DNA of 64,000 nucleotides from Calycina herbarum (GCA_001414485.1 LLEY01000200.1:1-64000); one strand, 5' to 3'. Positions 1 to 12,643 are shown, counted from the first letter of the stretch. Numbers and translations are program-made. The notes: a model not told the origin generated them from the sequence alone.

Positions 1-446
1 TTAAGCGAATCGCTAAGTAAAATCATATAACGTCTGAAACTTAGAATTCTAAATATATATATAGTAATGAAATCAAAGTTTTAATTTTAAAACTTTTGAT
101 TAATAGTTCGTAGAGATATTAAAATGTCAAAATCGCGATTTTAGGTGTGTTTTCAGTTGGCCGGTTCGCTTGTTTGGTCGGTTCGCTATACATACACGTT
201 ACCACATCATCGATAATAAATAACTATACATTATAGATTCAAGTGAGTTGATGTATTGCCAACCCTTCTTCACACCATCTTTACTAACTACCTATTGGCT
301 TCTATTCCAGTAGGCGTGACTCACTGACCGAAATGAGGCTGACAGTCTTCCGCTCAATGTGACTCGATGTCAACTATTAAAGAACTTCGTCTCCTGCAGC
401 CCCCCGAATCTCAAACAAACTTCTTTGTCTTGCCAACTTCCATAAG
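1..446. other. AT-rich non-coding left edge
   Basis: No supportable gene is visible here. The first 250 bases are AT-rich and resemble RIP-affected DNA, with a short direct repeat of GGTTCGCT around positions 160-190. From about 250 onwards the base composition becomes ordinary and is probably the promoter and 5' leader of the E2-like gene that starts at 447. The left edge may be the end of another repeat outside the window. Confidence 0.5.
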
Positions 447-2576
447 ATGGCCGACCCATACTCCCAGGCGGGGTCAGCACCTCAAACCCCTTCAGCCAGA
501 AAAACAAAATACTCCCCTTCGAGAATGAATCTCCGTCAACGACTTCTACTCGACATCGCCGAACTTCAACAATACCCCTACCCCAACATCACACTCCACA
601 TCAGAGACTCGGATCTCAATGAGGCCTGCTTGGTCCTCGACGTCGACGGCTATGGCAAGATCCACATGACGGTCAAGTTTCCACACGACTACCCTCTCAA
701 AGCGCCGAAAATCAAGATGGATTCTGCTATCAAACATCCAAATATCTTTGGGGAGTATATATGCGCTTCGATGTTGAATACGGATGAGGGATGGACGAGC
801 GCGTATACTTTGAAGGCTATTGCTATTCAACTTCTGAGTTTCTTTAGTAGTGAGAGGCTTGAGCAGGTTGGTGGTGGGCGGTCGGTTGATTTGAGGAATT
901 ATCGGGATATGCATCGATCGATGGGGCAGTATGAATGCGAGAAGTGCGGGTGTGGGAAAAAAGACGAGGATGTGGATATGGAGGATAACTTTCCTGCGGT
1001 CTCCCAGGAGACCGAGAGTGACCCTTTGAAGCCACAGAAACCCCGCCGTCGGTCTAGCATACGAGCAGTTGCCTCCTCACCGATCAAAGCGCTTCGGGGA
1101 GTGCCAGGGAAAATGCAGTTGAAGAGGGTTCTTTCGAAATCAAAATCTTCGCCTCCAAAAAAGCAATTCCACGGGATTCAGGACGCCGAATTGCCCGATG
1201 AGATACTTCTCTTGATCTGCAACGAGCTCGAAACAGAAAACCTCATGCTTTTTGCTCAAGCTTGGTCCAAAATTGCATTAGTCATGAGCACCTTCGATGT
1301 CCTCCGTACACGTTCCCTGGTTTGCTTCTGTCTCAAGAAGGATTTCCACGAGGTCAACCTTGGTGTTGGAGTTGCTTTCGGATCGGGAAGGGTGAAGAAA
1401 CCGATAGAGTCTGAGTTCGATCTTCTCTCTGAAAATGGGTATAAAACTCATCGCATCCGGAAGTCTGTTCAAGGAGTTCCTTTCGAGGAATGGTTACCCG
1501 TGCCAATATCTCATGCACATTGGCTACGAGTCTCGAAGTCTGGAGATGTGAAGGATAGCTTGGAGAGGATCTCTGCAAGAGCAAGTTTGGGAGACGTACC
1601 TCCCGTGCAGGTGATTTACCACTTCATGAACGACGTCGTGGTGAAACTCAATCAACAGGCTGAGAACCTCACCAAGCGTCAGGAATACTGGAGGGGTAGC
1701 AAACCAGAGAGTGGACTGGTACATGCATCAGAGAAAGCGATTGAATCGTATTTCCATCTCTTTCATCTGCTTTTATGTCTCGCTACCGAGGATCCAACCA
1801 TTGTCCGCGATGCAAATGAGAGTTTGCAAAAGTTCGTCAATGGCGGAACTTCGAAGGCTGAGGTTCCGAATTTAGGAAATCTTTTAGTGGCTGTTTTGAT
1901 CAGTGATATTGAGATCAGTCAGTCTATCCTCGAATATATCATCAAAGAATCCATCACTCGAAACGTGGTCTGGATGCTGGATCAAAAAGGTGCGAATAAG
2001 CCGGAACTAGCTTACTACGAACCGGACGAGCTCTCTCATTACCGACTCCGCGAAACCTTCGAAGCAAGCCGTACCTCCTACCGTCTCCTCATGTTTCTCA
2101 ACCTCTTCCGTAGCACCGCAGGAGGTCAACCCCGTAAAACTATCCACGTCCTCCGCGACGAAGCTTTTGACCGGCATGGAGCACCACCATCGGGATCAAC
2201 GAAACACCTTGCGGACTCGATAAAAGCTATCCATCAAATTGATAATTGGGCCGATTTCTATACGAGAATGGGTGTTCCGGTTCCTGCTGAGGATGTGATG
2301 TCGGGGTTTTTGAAGCAGTGTTGTAGGGATAGTGTGGAGAAGGGGTATTCGTGTATGCCTTTGAAACCGATCGAAGCTTTGGCGTTGAGAGTGAGGGCTG
2401 AACCTGGGATTGAGACTTTTGGGGTTAAACCTGTGGTTCCTGGTATGGCGGGGAGAAGTTTCTTTCCGAATTTCCCGAAGAAGCAAAAGGGCGAGGTTTG
2501 GAGGGGGAGGGGAGGTGGGGGTGCAAGTGCAGGAGGGAGGGGAGGTGGTAGAGGCGGAGGGAGGGGTGGTTATTGA
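447..2576 (+). CDS. Ubiquitin-conjugating (UBC/E2-fold) protein with C-terminal RGG tail
   Basis: This single-exon 709-residue protein starts at an ATG in good context. Residues about 28-160 form a UBC (E2) fold: the HPN triad at 97-99, a cysteine at 106 in the expected active-site position (YICASML), and a tryptophan at 116. E2 enzymes accept ubiquitin from E1 on that cysteine, so an active transfer role is plausible. A Cys-rich patch (CEKCGCGKK) follows near 164. Around 245-290 a leucine-rich stretch beginning LPDEILLLICNEL resembles an F-box, which I infer only weakly. The last ~25 residues are Gly/Arg repeats (RGG-type, typical of RNA- or protein-binding tails). At 709 residues it is far longer than a minimal ~150-residue E2. 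It stands alone with no co-oriented close neighbour. Confidence 0.85.
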   Translation: MADPYSQAGSAPQTPSARKTKYSPSRMNLRQRLLLDIAELQQYPYPNITLHIRDSDLNEACLVLDVDGYGKIHMTVKFPHDYPLKAPKIKMDSAIKHPNIFGEYICASMLNTDEGWTSAYTLKAIAIQLLSFFSSERLEQVGGGRSVDLRNYRDMHRSMGQYECEKCGCGKKDEDVDMEDNFPAVSQETESDPLKPQKPRRRSSIRAVASSPIKALRGVPGKMQLKRVLSKSKSSPPKKQFHGIQDAELPDEILLLICNELETENLMLFAQAWSKIALVMSTFDVLRTRSLVCFCLKKDFHEVNLGVGVAFGSGRVKKPIESEFDLLSENGYKTHRIRKSVQGVPFEEWLPVPISHAHWLRVSKSGDVKDSLERISARASLGDVPPVQVIYHFMNDVVVKLNQQAENLTKRQEYWRGSKPESGLVHASEKAIESYFHLFHLLLCLATEDPTIVRDANESLQKFVNGGTSKAEVPNLGNLLVAVLISDIEISQSILEYIIKESITRNVVWMLDQKGANKPELAYYEPDELSHYRLRETFEASRTSYRLLMFLNLFRSTAGGQPRKTIHVLRDEAFDRHGAPPSGSTKHLADSIKAIHQIDNWADFYTRMGVPVPAEDVMSGFLKQCCRDSVEKGYSCMPLKPIEALALRVRAEPGIETFGVKPVVPGMAGRSFFPNFPKKQKGEVWRGRGGGGASAGGRGGGRGGGRGGY

Positions 2577-3632
2577 GATCGGGAGGTTGATGATGAGAGA
2601 GTAGTGTAGGATCAGTTGCCCGCGTTGATGGTAGTAAACAGAATTCTGGAATGGTGACCGGTTGCATTGTGTTGGCGTTGAATTTTGGTGGTAGCTAAAT
2701 TGACTTGACTGGATAGTGGAGCGTCTTGATTTTTGAATAGATCAATGATTTCATGAAATACTTTGGGTATGGTTCTTTTTTAAACAACAACCTCAATTGA
2801 AGTTGTTTTTGTCACTTGTGTAATGAAGTATGCATCTCCCTCGCAACTCCTTACGGATCTCTTCAGGCCAAGACACAGCAAAATCTTCAGTTGTGAAACA
2901 AATAGACCACGAAGGAAAAGTTCATAGTTGAGGAACAAGAAGACATTCCACTCGTGGAGCAACTCCTTGAGGCGAAATAGCTTAAAAAATTCAAAGCTCC
3001 TCAGAACTCCTCAGATTGTAGTTGAGAGTAGATTGGAGGATAACCCTACTAATCTGATCAATTCTACTTGACAGCTGATTCGCGGACTGTTTCATATATT
3101 CCCTGGAAATTCGGTGTACCTAGACTAGTAATCGAAACGCTTATACAAACACCAAAAGACTTGTGTATAGTAAACGGACTCCTTCAATTCGGGATAATCG
3201 GAAATGGCATAGCAAAACCAAACAAGACCAAAAGAGCAAGACGATAAAATGAAACTTACCACTAATCGAACTCCCGTTCTTTACTATCCCCTGTCCATGT
3301 CCTATTCTGGATAATGTATTTTCCCGCTTCCCGCCCCGCCGTGATCCCCGCGAAACCCACAAAAACTAGCCCCTCCCCCAGTTTTCAGCCTTTGAACATC
3401 ACTTTACTTCCGGGTGAGTTAACAAATTTTTGGTTCCTAACGAGATGATAAGGGGACTGCGGGCCGCAATATCTCGTGGATAGGAAAGGCAAAGAAAATT
3501 ACATTGTCGGAGGAAGCATGTCCGGCTTGGACGACGTAGTAGGTCCATATTTCCGCAGGTACAAGACGGAAATTACCCCTCGTTGTTTTTCTCTGTCGCT
3601 TTTTGAAGTTTCAGTACTCAACTCTTGCAATT
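2577..3632. other. Intergenic region upstream of the GH7 gene
   Basis: I see no convincing gene in this stretch. Short open frames exist on both strands but have no recognisable domain, no supporting splice structure and shadow one another. The right part, from about 3400, is presumably the promoter and 5' leader of the GH7 endoglucanase gene. Confidence 0.5.
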
Positions 3633-4988
3633 ATGGCTTCCTCTATTATTTTTCTCTCGTCGGTACTTTTGACTTTGACCGCTGCTCAAACCCTTAGCAC
3701 GGTGACTCCAGAGGTTCACCCAAAACTCACCACCTATGAATGCACGAAAGCCGGCGGATGCGTATCGAAAACTTCACAGATTGTTCTCGATCAACTCACC
3801 CACCCTCTTTACCAGAAAGATAATCCAAGTTTGAATTGTGGAAACTGGGGAAGCGGTCCGAATACCACAGTTTGCCCCGACGAGAAAACATGTGCTCAGA
3901 ACTGCATTGTCGATGGGATCACGGATTATACCAAATATGGAGTGAAAACCGAGGGAGGATCATTGTTCCTGAATCAACTCAAGGATGGAAATAGTGTTTC
4001 TCCTCGAGTTTATCTCCTGGATGAGGTGGGAGTCAATTACGAAATGCTGAAACTTACCGGAAGAGAGTTTACGTTCGATGTGGACAACAGCAAACTTCCT
4101 TGTGGTATGAATGGGGCTTTGTATCTATCCGAGATGGAAGCAGATGGTGGGAAGTCTGAAATAAATACTGCTGGTGCTGCTATTGGGTCGGGGTATTGCG
4201 ATGCGCAATGCTATGTGTATCCATTTGTCAATGGAGAGGTACTCAATCCCGCTCCCCGAAAGGAATGGCAAAAGCTAATTATTTACGTAGGCAAATATCA
4301 AAGCTCAAGGTGCCTGTTGCAACGAAATGGATATTTGGGAAGCGAATGCTGTAATTAAACCCTCAAAATCCCCAATCTTTGCAGCATGCTAACATAACTG
4401 CAGATGGCCACTTCAATTGCTCCACATACTTGCAACCAAACCTCACTATATAGATGTACCGGAGCCGAATGCTCGTTCGACGGAGTATGTGATCAATGGG
4501 GATGCTCCTACAACCCATACGGTGTCGGAAATAAAGACTACTACGGTCCCAAGCTCACCGTCGACACTACTCGGCCTTTCACAGTCGTAACACAATTCCC
4601 AGCCGACGCATCCGGAAAAATGACCGCAATTCGTAGACTCTACGTCCAAGATGGAAAGGTAATCCAAAACGCAGTAGTAAACATCACAGGAACTGCTTTA
4701 TTTGACGAAATAAACACCGAATATTGCTCTCGACCAGGAGGAGGAAGATTCATGCCACTCGGTGGAGTTGAGGGTATGGGTGGTGCACTTAGCCGAGGAA
4801 TGGTTCTCATTTTTAGTGTTTGGTGGGATGTTGGGGGATTCATGAATTGGCTTGATAGTGGGAATACTGGACCTTGTAACGCGACCGAGGGAGATCCCAA
4901 GGTGATTGTTCAGGTACAGCCGGATCCTGCTGTTACTTTTAGTCAGATTAAGTGGGGAGAGATTGACTCTACTTATTCTGCGAAGTGA
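3633..4988 (+). CDS. Secreted GH7 endo-beta-1,4-glucanase, three exons
   Basis: I read three exons: 3633-4238, 4291-4350 and 4404-4988. The introns (4239-4290 and 4351-4403) have GT/AG ends, and the second has a perfect GCTAAC branch site. The protein is 416 residues. It starts with a ~18-residue signal peptide (MASSIIFLSS..., predicted cleavage before QTLS). The open frame extends 30 nt upstream only from a TTG, so the ATG at 3633 is the start. The tiny middle exon carries the GH7 active site CCNEMDIWEAN (E214, D216, E219), matching nucleophile, assisting Asp and acid/base of the family. Exon 3 has the typical APHTCNQ...DGVCD...YYGP...TRPFTVVTQF block. Short length and lack of a carbohydrate-binding module suggest an endoglucanase (EG I type) rather than a cellobiohydrolase, acting on cellulose outside the cell. 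Confidence 0.92.
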
Positions 4989-5273
4989 AAGAGGGGGGAG
5001 TAGATGTATATAAAAATATAAAAACTTGTACTTGGACACTTTTGTTGAGCTGGGTTCTTCTTGATTCTAAGTTTGTCTGAAGTCAGATCGCCAGTTCGGT
5101 GTAACCATATGTTTTTTGGGTGTAGGAAATTGGAGTATTCTTCGTGGGATTTTTGATAGAAGTTTGACAATAAATTTGACACGAATGAAGCGAGTTTCTG
5201 CAACATGAGCTGCAATTTCAAGAAGACAGTGGAAATATAGGCGTAGGGAGCTATTATATGAGAGGCGATTTCC

Positions 5274-7105
5274 TCAACAAAGAGTCACTTCCTGTTCTTC
5301 CAGACCCCACTTTTTAATATTCTCAATAACCTCACCATTCATCAAACCAAGCATAAACGCCTCTCCAACAAATTTGTAACGACGGTCCCCTACTATTTTC
5401 CTCAAAACTACAGGCACACACATACCGTAAATAATACAACACATGTCACCTTGCTGTACTGCCTGCGGCGCCAGCCCATAATGACCTTTCTTAGTAATTA
5501 TAAACCTTCTTGCTGTTGCCCAAACGTCAACTGAAGACAGGAAAGCCTTGATATCACCGCCTTGCTCGTCCCTTTCTAAGGAGACCATATCTATGTCTTT
5601 GAAACAAGAACTTTGGTGGCAAAGCCCGAAACCGAACGCTGCTTCATCAGGATGGATTTTTGATGTCAATTCTGGGTCTAACTGACGGGAAATTGATTTT
5701 GCAAAAGCCGTTATAGGCGAAAGGTAACTTTTGGTGGGACAGGAGCTTCCAGATGGCACACAGTTGGTTTGTAGTCGCTCCCACCAGGCGATTCCAAATA
5801 GAAAGGATAAGGCTGGTCTGATTGTCCGAGAGTGAAATTGGGTTTGAGAAAATTTCAGATCGGAAATGAATGTTGTCGAAAATCAGACCGCGAACTCTTA
5901 ACCCCGCGTTGATAGTAAATTCTGGTGCAATTTTGACACAGCCTTTGGAAGCATCAAACCCTGGATAGTAGAGACCCAAATAATCGTTCGCAAGAGGGAA
6001 ATCCCATCTTGGAACCCAAAAAGGCAAGGAGTCATCCAAAGCGTCTAATCTGTGTTCGACAGCTGATAGAAGACATAAGTCTTTTGTCTTCCTCAGCCAT
6101 TCCATACCGAAATCCAACTACACTTCCTTAAACTTTTTCTCATAGTCAGATCGCACAATAATCTTGTCGTCTTCGCCTCATTGCGCCTTCGGGGATCCCA
6201 AGAATGCATATATTCGATCTCGTTCGTCAGTACACCCCAGTTATTTTCCTTGCGAGAACTTCCACAAAATTGGGGACCGGTTCACTTTCCATCCAATAGC
6301 CGGGCCTGTGGAGATCATTGAGGAAGAGCCTATTCTCAAACCACACCCGCTTCGCTTTCGTCAATAGCCAATGTTGGAGTTCGCAAATACCAGCCCAAGG
6401 AATTTCTGTGTGGCCCCAGATTATCACGCCCTCTCGGGCGAGAGCTGCTTCTTGAATCACCCAAACGCGGGTGAACCACGCACTTTGATACATTGTTGTG
6501 ACAGATGGCCATCTTTGGTCCTTCGATAATGAATCAGGTGAAATTAGTGCTGGAATTGAATCGTGGTCGGCATAATCCTCTAATTGAGTTGCAATAAGCT
6601 TATTTATATCTGCAACAAGAGAAGCAACATTCTGTCCGTGTCCGTCGGGATCTTTTCCAAGATATGCAAGCATTCTAGTCGCTGCTCTGTATATATCGCC
6701 CATAAGTGCCACTTGGTTTCCTTGCTCCTTGCGGTCTTCCTGATTTATCCATATCGAATCCGCCCAGTGAGTTCTTTCTTTGTCCGCTAACCGAAGATGT
6801 CGGAGGACAGTCTCGAGACTTGAAATTATCTGGTTGTCTCTGTCAAAGCAGGATATCCGCGCAACCTTCTGGTTGCTACCCCACACATACGATATCGCTT
6901 CAAAGCGTGGGACAGAAGCGAGCGGTGTATTATGGAGCGTACAGATAAGGGGATCGTCATGGTTGGGAGATGGCCAAAGGACGAGATATCTTATAGACAT
7001 GTCAGGGAATAGAGGCTCGTAGTGGTAGGGGGAACGATAGAGAAGTTGTCTACGTTTATTGCGCAGGATTGGCAGGAAGACATAACGGATGATGGAGCGG
7101 AGCAA
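5274..7105 (-). pseudogene. HET-domain (heterokaryon incompatibility) gene, disrupted
   Basis: The minus strand encodes a HET-domain protein, the family that triggers self/non-self incompatibility after hyphal fusion. The N-terminal part (7105-6227) shows the family motifs FEAISYVWGS, SIWINQED and RVWVIQEAA. The later parts carry the usual LPFWVPRWD block (about 6030) and a C-terminal block (5759-5274) with RRFIITKKG and VGEAFMLGLM. The reading frame is broken. There is a +1 shift at a GGGG run (plus-strand 6235-6238) just before ERDRIYAFLG, an in-frame TGA at 6178-6180, an in-frame TAG at 6118-6120, and a further frame change between about 5850 and 5760. No intron with good splice sites explains these. 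The start is unclear: the open frame has no good ATG upstream of the HET core. Assembly error could explain the homopolymer shift but not easily the stops. Confidence 0.8.
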
Positions 7106-8279
7106 TCCATTAAAAGCCTCGGTAAGTCGTGCCCCCTATCCACCCCGATCCGGCATTTTAGCCAATTGCGAAGCGTGAACTGAACGAGAGCTTCAAAAGG
7201 ACGATATAGAATTGGTTGATCAATTCAGAGGATTCAAGCAAATCTCTTTGCTCCCCTTTCTCCCCTACCATGGGGTTTTATGACCTTCTCTTCTGTAAGC
7301 CAGAGGAATACCTGTACGCTTGTAAGGCTTTTCTATTGCTCCTTGGCCTCTCTTTCATCCAGTAATTTCTGCCACAACTCTAAGAAAGATGCAAATTCAA
7401 ACCAAGTAGGAACTCGGTGTGGAAATTGTGTCTCGATTGGATGTTCTTACAAGTTACTGGATGTGAGGCTCTGTTGTGTAACTGTGTCGGGCGAACATGT
7501 ATGCAAAACAACTGTCGCTGACGGCTGCAATAGATAGTCACATGAAACTCAATACACAACACACTTCCAGTAAACGCTTGCATGTATTTTCAACAGCTCA
7601 TTGGTTAGTTTTGGTTGTGAGAACAAGTTTCTCCTTCCAAACCTTAGTTGGTCAACCCCAGGAGCTGTGAGAATGATATAGTAAGATTGTCGTAGGAACT
7701 TCTGACAATACGGGAATATGTGCCTGATGAAGTAAATTTATGTAAAAGACTTTGGTAACATGTGATTGTTATAACTACAAACCCAAAAGCAAGAGTAGGG
7801 GTGATGTTTGGAGGGCTAAGTGATATGGCGGGATGATCCTCCTATAGAGTCCTAAGACAGTGTCAACTAAAGTCCTCTTTCTCGTATTCGAAATGTTCCT
7901 CCCCTCTGTTAGGTAGCAGTGTCTAGTTGTGATGAGCTTTGGGTAAAATTCAGTCAAACATAATCGTACTGATTTAGCATAAGGCACCGGCAAGCATTGT
8001 CTCTACGAGAAGTGTAGCAATAGTCAGAAATATGAATACAAAATAGAGCTAGTGAGTACTTCTTCCAGAAATAGAAAACGTCATTCTCATTCTCATTCTC
8101 ATTAATGTTATGTAAATGTAAATATTATATAAGCTCAAAGTCCAAGGTTCTTTTAATTTATAATCACATATCGTGTGAACAAGCGAGAGGGTGATCCCAA
8201 TGCTTGATCAAACGGTCGATGTAATTTATCCATTCTTAAGGAAACTGTTTACTGAGAGTATGATAGATACCCCTACCAA
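7106..8279. other. Intergenic region, no gene seen
   Basis: Nothing in this stretch can be supported as a gene. Short open frames on both strands lack recognisable domains. A short CATTCT/CTCATT repeat lies near 8082-8105. The region separates the broken HET gene from the 3' end of the large minus-strand hypothetical gene. Confidence 0.5.
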
Positions 8280-11200
8280 TCAAGTCTTAGAAGCTTTCTC
8301 TATGAAACTAAAAGAGCTCCAAAAAATAGTAACCAATGCTGCAGCCACAGTGAAGGGTACTGAAGCATTTTGAAGGTCGCCGGGGTGCTTTCTCTGCCAC
8401 AATCCCCAACATGTAAATGGGCCTACAAACATCAATACATGATACATTACCACAATCAAAGCATGCGGTGTGTAATGAGCCTGTATCCCCCACGCCCTTT
8501 CCTCTTCATCCACTTCGAGTAATAACGCAGATCTGCGTTTGGGGATACGCTTTAGAGATTTATCTCCTCTCCGCCACTCCACGCAGTCGTGGAATGGAGA
8601 TCGTAAACAATACGGACTACATTGGGGACGGAGAGCAAATTCAAATTCGTGTGGGCTGATGGGCGGGATTTCGGTATCGGGTGGTTTTGGAGTGTATTCA
8701 TATGGTTCTCGCTTCTCAGGGAGACCCTCTCTTTGGAAAAAGACTCGGTTGGCTTGTCTCTTTTTGAACTATAAGGTCTTGGTAAGTTACCAGTTTCTAC
8801 ACCGCAAGACGAAGGAAATGCACACCTCAACGAAATCGCAATATTTCAATTGCCAAATTGAAAGCCAGTACCTAAACCATCCTCGAAGTCTGCTGTGGTG
8901 TGCTCTCACGTCATTGAAAAATGATTCGTCTGCGCCTTCGCTATCTTGGTGTTGAGATACATCTATTTGCTCAAGTTCAAGGCTAAGTCGAGGTCCCCTC
9001 ACTCCAAATAGTACGAAGAGGTCAGTTACTCCAGTGGAGGCGTTGACGGTAACTGAATTCGAACCAGTGGTCGGCGGGAAACGAGGGTTGGGCCGCCTAG
9101 TGTTGCTCCCAGTAGGAGAATTGTGTTTTGTCCCCTGGGAATTCATTTGAGCTTGGGAGCCTCCTGCTGGTGCAATGGCTACTGTGGCATTAGAAGGGCT
9201 AGATCCAGAGTTTTGAACACCACTCAACCCAGCAAGCTGCCGAATCCATGTCCAAAGCGGAGTCCTGAGGGGCTTGTAACGTCTGGTGGCACATAAATGA
9301 TAGTTTTCCAAAAGGTTCTTGTTTTTTTGTGGTGACTGCAATAATACCGATCTATAAATGTCGGCTTGGGGGTCTGTTATCTCAGCCCATAAAGGTGTAC
9401 TACAATGCTTTTGGGGTACGTTAGCTTGTCAATAAAAATTAGTTATAAACAAGTTCTCTTACACATTTCCAGTTTATACGTGTCTCGCCCCTTTTCAGCA
9501 TTCGCATTTTCCGTCGCAGAGGCCACCAGTGCCAATCGTCTTCCGTTATACTCTCTATCAATATCTTAAACAAGTTTGAGACTGAATAATCGTTGTTTTT
9601 CGATAATGTTATGTCGTTGGAAGGGATTGTCAAGAGAACCCGGTTCAATGAAGAAAGAGAGGTGGGTAGTAACCACATTTGAAGTCTCGTCAACAGTCTT
9701 TGAAAGGATTTTCCTTCAAGCATGAATGTTTCTACCATCTCAAATTTAGTGATTGTTTGAGGCGTTTTTCCATCGTCGTCACTGTCTGAATCACTCGAAA
9801 CCTCCAAAACATCAACAGGAAGTGTCCCTTGCTCAAACGCCTGGTTTCCCTCAAGCCAGTTTCTCAGAAAATCTCCCTTCTCGATGTTTTTTATCCGGAG
9901 TTCGAGATTCACTTCCTCAGTGGGGGAAATAATATCCGAGATGTGGCGCGCAATTCTCAATCTGCCACCTCGACTTCGGATTAACTCCGCAGATGATGTT
10001 TCCAAGTTTGTTCGTGCGGCATGATAGAGATCTATGTGATACCATTTAAGAAGTCTGTGTATGTTTTTGACAAACCCCTCTCTTCCGTTCTTGAACCGAC
10101 CATGTATTGCCCTTTCGAACAGGGGTTTCAGCTCCTCCTTGTGTGCCAGCTTCAGTCCCAGTTGCTGTTCCGCTGCAACAGTTTCTGCTGTTATGACTCT
10201 GGCTGATTGAGAGTTAATGTCATCTTCAGCTGAAGCAATTGATCTGCCATCAATATCGTCCTCGTCGGCTGGGATCTTTCGAGAAGCCCTTCCCTGTTCT
10301 CCCAGCGAAGTATTGTCCTTGATTGATGGGTCTGTTTTAGATGAGAGGATTCCTTGGTCCGACTGGTCAAATAAGCTTATGTCCCCATTTTCACTGTTGG
10401 AGCCAGTGCTATTTGAGCTCTCGGATGCAAGAAGTGCTCCCTGAAACGTAGGAAGGTCTGGAGGATTGTTCCATCGAAAGTTCTCCTTCTCAGTCCTGGT
10501 GACTCTGGCATCAGTGGTCTCATTAGCCCCTCTCTTGAGAATCTCAGGCGTGGTTTCAAGAGAATTTTCTCCGCTCTTTTGTTTCTGCGTGAGCTTTGGT
10601 TCATCCGAGTCCTTCATGTCTTCTTCAAATCCGATCTCAAGTTGCTTGTTATCTCTCGGTTTCTCTGGCTCTGTTTTAGTTGTGGTGTTGAACGCAAGGT
10701 TCGAAGTCCCAATATTTTGGCGGACGGAGGAAAAATTAGGGAGAGAGTAGGAGGGGTTGTCAATTGGATCTAAATTGTTCAATTGAGCTCCTTCGTACGC
10801 TTCTGTCGGTCTATGAATATCGTTAAAAGCCGCGGTGACATCATACCAGCTGTTCTTATGGATTTCGCCAATGAATCTAACCATCACGTTGAACTCGATG
10901 GTGTAGAGCTTTGCATAATTTAGTCGAGAGATGGGATTCAGCTTGATATCTGGTCTCGAAGGAACTATCCGTATAGGGGGTCGGGTCAACATTTCTTCTT
11001 CTCCGGGAAGGTAAATTGGCGGGTCTTCTGAATATAGTATTGCATGGTTGCCCGGGTGAACTCCTAATCTTTTTACGCCTTGGCCATGGTAGGTTTGAAT
11101 TGGCCTGTTTGTTCTATTTAGTAGTGGTCAAACAATAAAAAAGAGCAAGCAAAAGAATGACTTACGAACATAGACAATGTCCCTTAAAGGCTTTGATTAT

Positions 11201-12643
11201 GAAGAAACGACGAACTTTCTCATATTCTTCTGTGTCGCTATTAGACTCGCTCGTGATATCAGTGCGTACGCTCCTGTTATCCTCATCCGCGTCGTCCTCG
11301 ATAATATCATCGTCGATACTCTTATTCATGACCGTATTGTTTTTTTTACTCTTCGGTGGTTCAACCCAATTAAGCATTAAAACCTAAGATGGTTAGCACA
11401 GCCGATAGCCGAGTCGCTAAGCTAGTGTCAAAAATACCTTGCCGGCCTTAAATGCATCTTGATGGTGGACCTTGTATTCTTTTTCTTTATTAGCCTGTGC
11501 TCTGGTTTGAGAGAAACTTTACGTGAGGAGAATAAAGGCGTTTCGTTCACTGTCTCAAACATGTATACCGATTTAACAATGGATGAAAAGTTTACCAAAA
11601 AAGGTGACTTACCCGTAGGAGAGTCGGGATTTTCTCTAGGTACAACTGCTTTTGTAAGTAATGTGTCAAGTAGTCTAGAGTAATTACTTTCATTCTCTGA
11701 AACCTTTTGGAGCATAATCAAGCCCGAGATCTATCTTCTTCTGAATATCCTAAAGAATGAATGTAATTTTTCTAGAACATCAAAAGAAAGGGGTAGATAG
11801 AGTAAAGCTCTTACTTGCTGGTGCTTTGACAGATTTACTAAGGTAATCAAACCCCCCCGGGGGACCTGGATGGTTATATTCATTCTGGGAAAGTGGTTCC
11901 TCTAGGATGCTTGTTTGTTGGGTGGAAAGTGTTGGTCGGGCTGTCATGCCATAAGTACTCGTGCTAAGGTAATTAGTAGAACCGTAGCCAGTGTTGGCAC
12001 TATAACTCGAGCTGGGAATATAAGGTATTTGAGTCTTGTGGTGGGGATAAACCCTCGAGTGGCTGTTCTCCCCTTCCTTCTGATTATAGTACCTGTAATC
12101 GTATTCGTATTGCCCTGGACAAAGATATCAGCTGGAGTCCTACTGTACTCGGGAGAAAGAAGCACCATACCAGGGGCTGTAAGGCGATATGATACGTATC
12201 TTTGCTTCTCATCATCTCGCTCCCAGTCCGACCAGCTACTTGGGTATTCAAGTTTGGTGCTTTCTGCTTGCTTTGACGAATTCCCCTTTTTAGATAACCC
12301 ACTGTGTCGGTGATTTGTACTGTACTTTGAGTCTCGCGACTCTCGCGGTGGTTTGTAGTCTGAGCTCCGTGGAGCGTCTTTGTCGTAGGGGCTGGAATGG
12401 CTGCTGTATACTTCAACTCGGCGGCTTTTTGAAGTTGTACCAGTCCGGTATTTGTCACCTAAATATAATTTTTTAATCAAGGATAAAGTAAGAGTGAGAA
12501 GGAGAAAGACCATTATCAGGCACACGGTATCTTCGATTCCGAGATGGTTCGTCGGGTTCGCTTCCGCTTCCGTAGTTGGCATCTCTAGAGGAGGAGCGAC
12601 GGAGGACTGGGCTTTCGGATGTGTTGTAGGAGTAGTTAAACAT
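8280..12643 (-). CDS. Large multi-exon conserved hypothetical protein
   Basis: I reconstruct a long minus-strand gene starting at ATG 12643 (MFNYSYNTSES). Supported exons are 12643-12511, 12458-12171, 12114-11815, 11494-11438, 11383-11166, 11104-9463, 9407-8826 and 8768-8280. Introns are about 50-60 nt with GT/AG ends and frame is kept across all of these junctions except within 11495-11814, where one or more tiny exons are unresolved. The product is roughly 1,200 residues. The N-terminus is Ser/Tyr-rich and disordered; the middle has Asp/Ser-rich acidic runs; the W-K-C-H-C motif spans an exon junction; then come the SFFNDVRAHHSRLRG and SIWQLKYCDFVE blocks. The C-terminus has one or two hydrophobic segments (ALIVVMYHVLMFVGPF and ASVPFTVAAALVTIF). 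It resembles large uncharacterised proteins I remember from filamentous ascomycetes; no function is assigned. Confidence 0.72.

Noticed and set aside
2780..2962. Minus-strand frame with LHEWNVFLFLNYE
   Set aside because: It is short, starts without a good ATG context and shows no domain; I treat it as chance.
3603..3632. Upstream extension of the GH7 gene by ten codons
   Set aside because: The extension starts at TTG, not ATG, and would place charged residues before the signal peptide; the ATG at 3633 gives a clean secretion signal.
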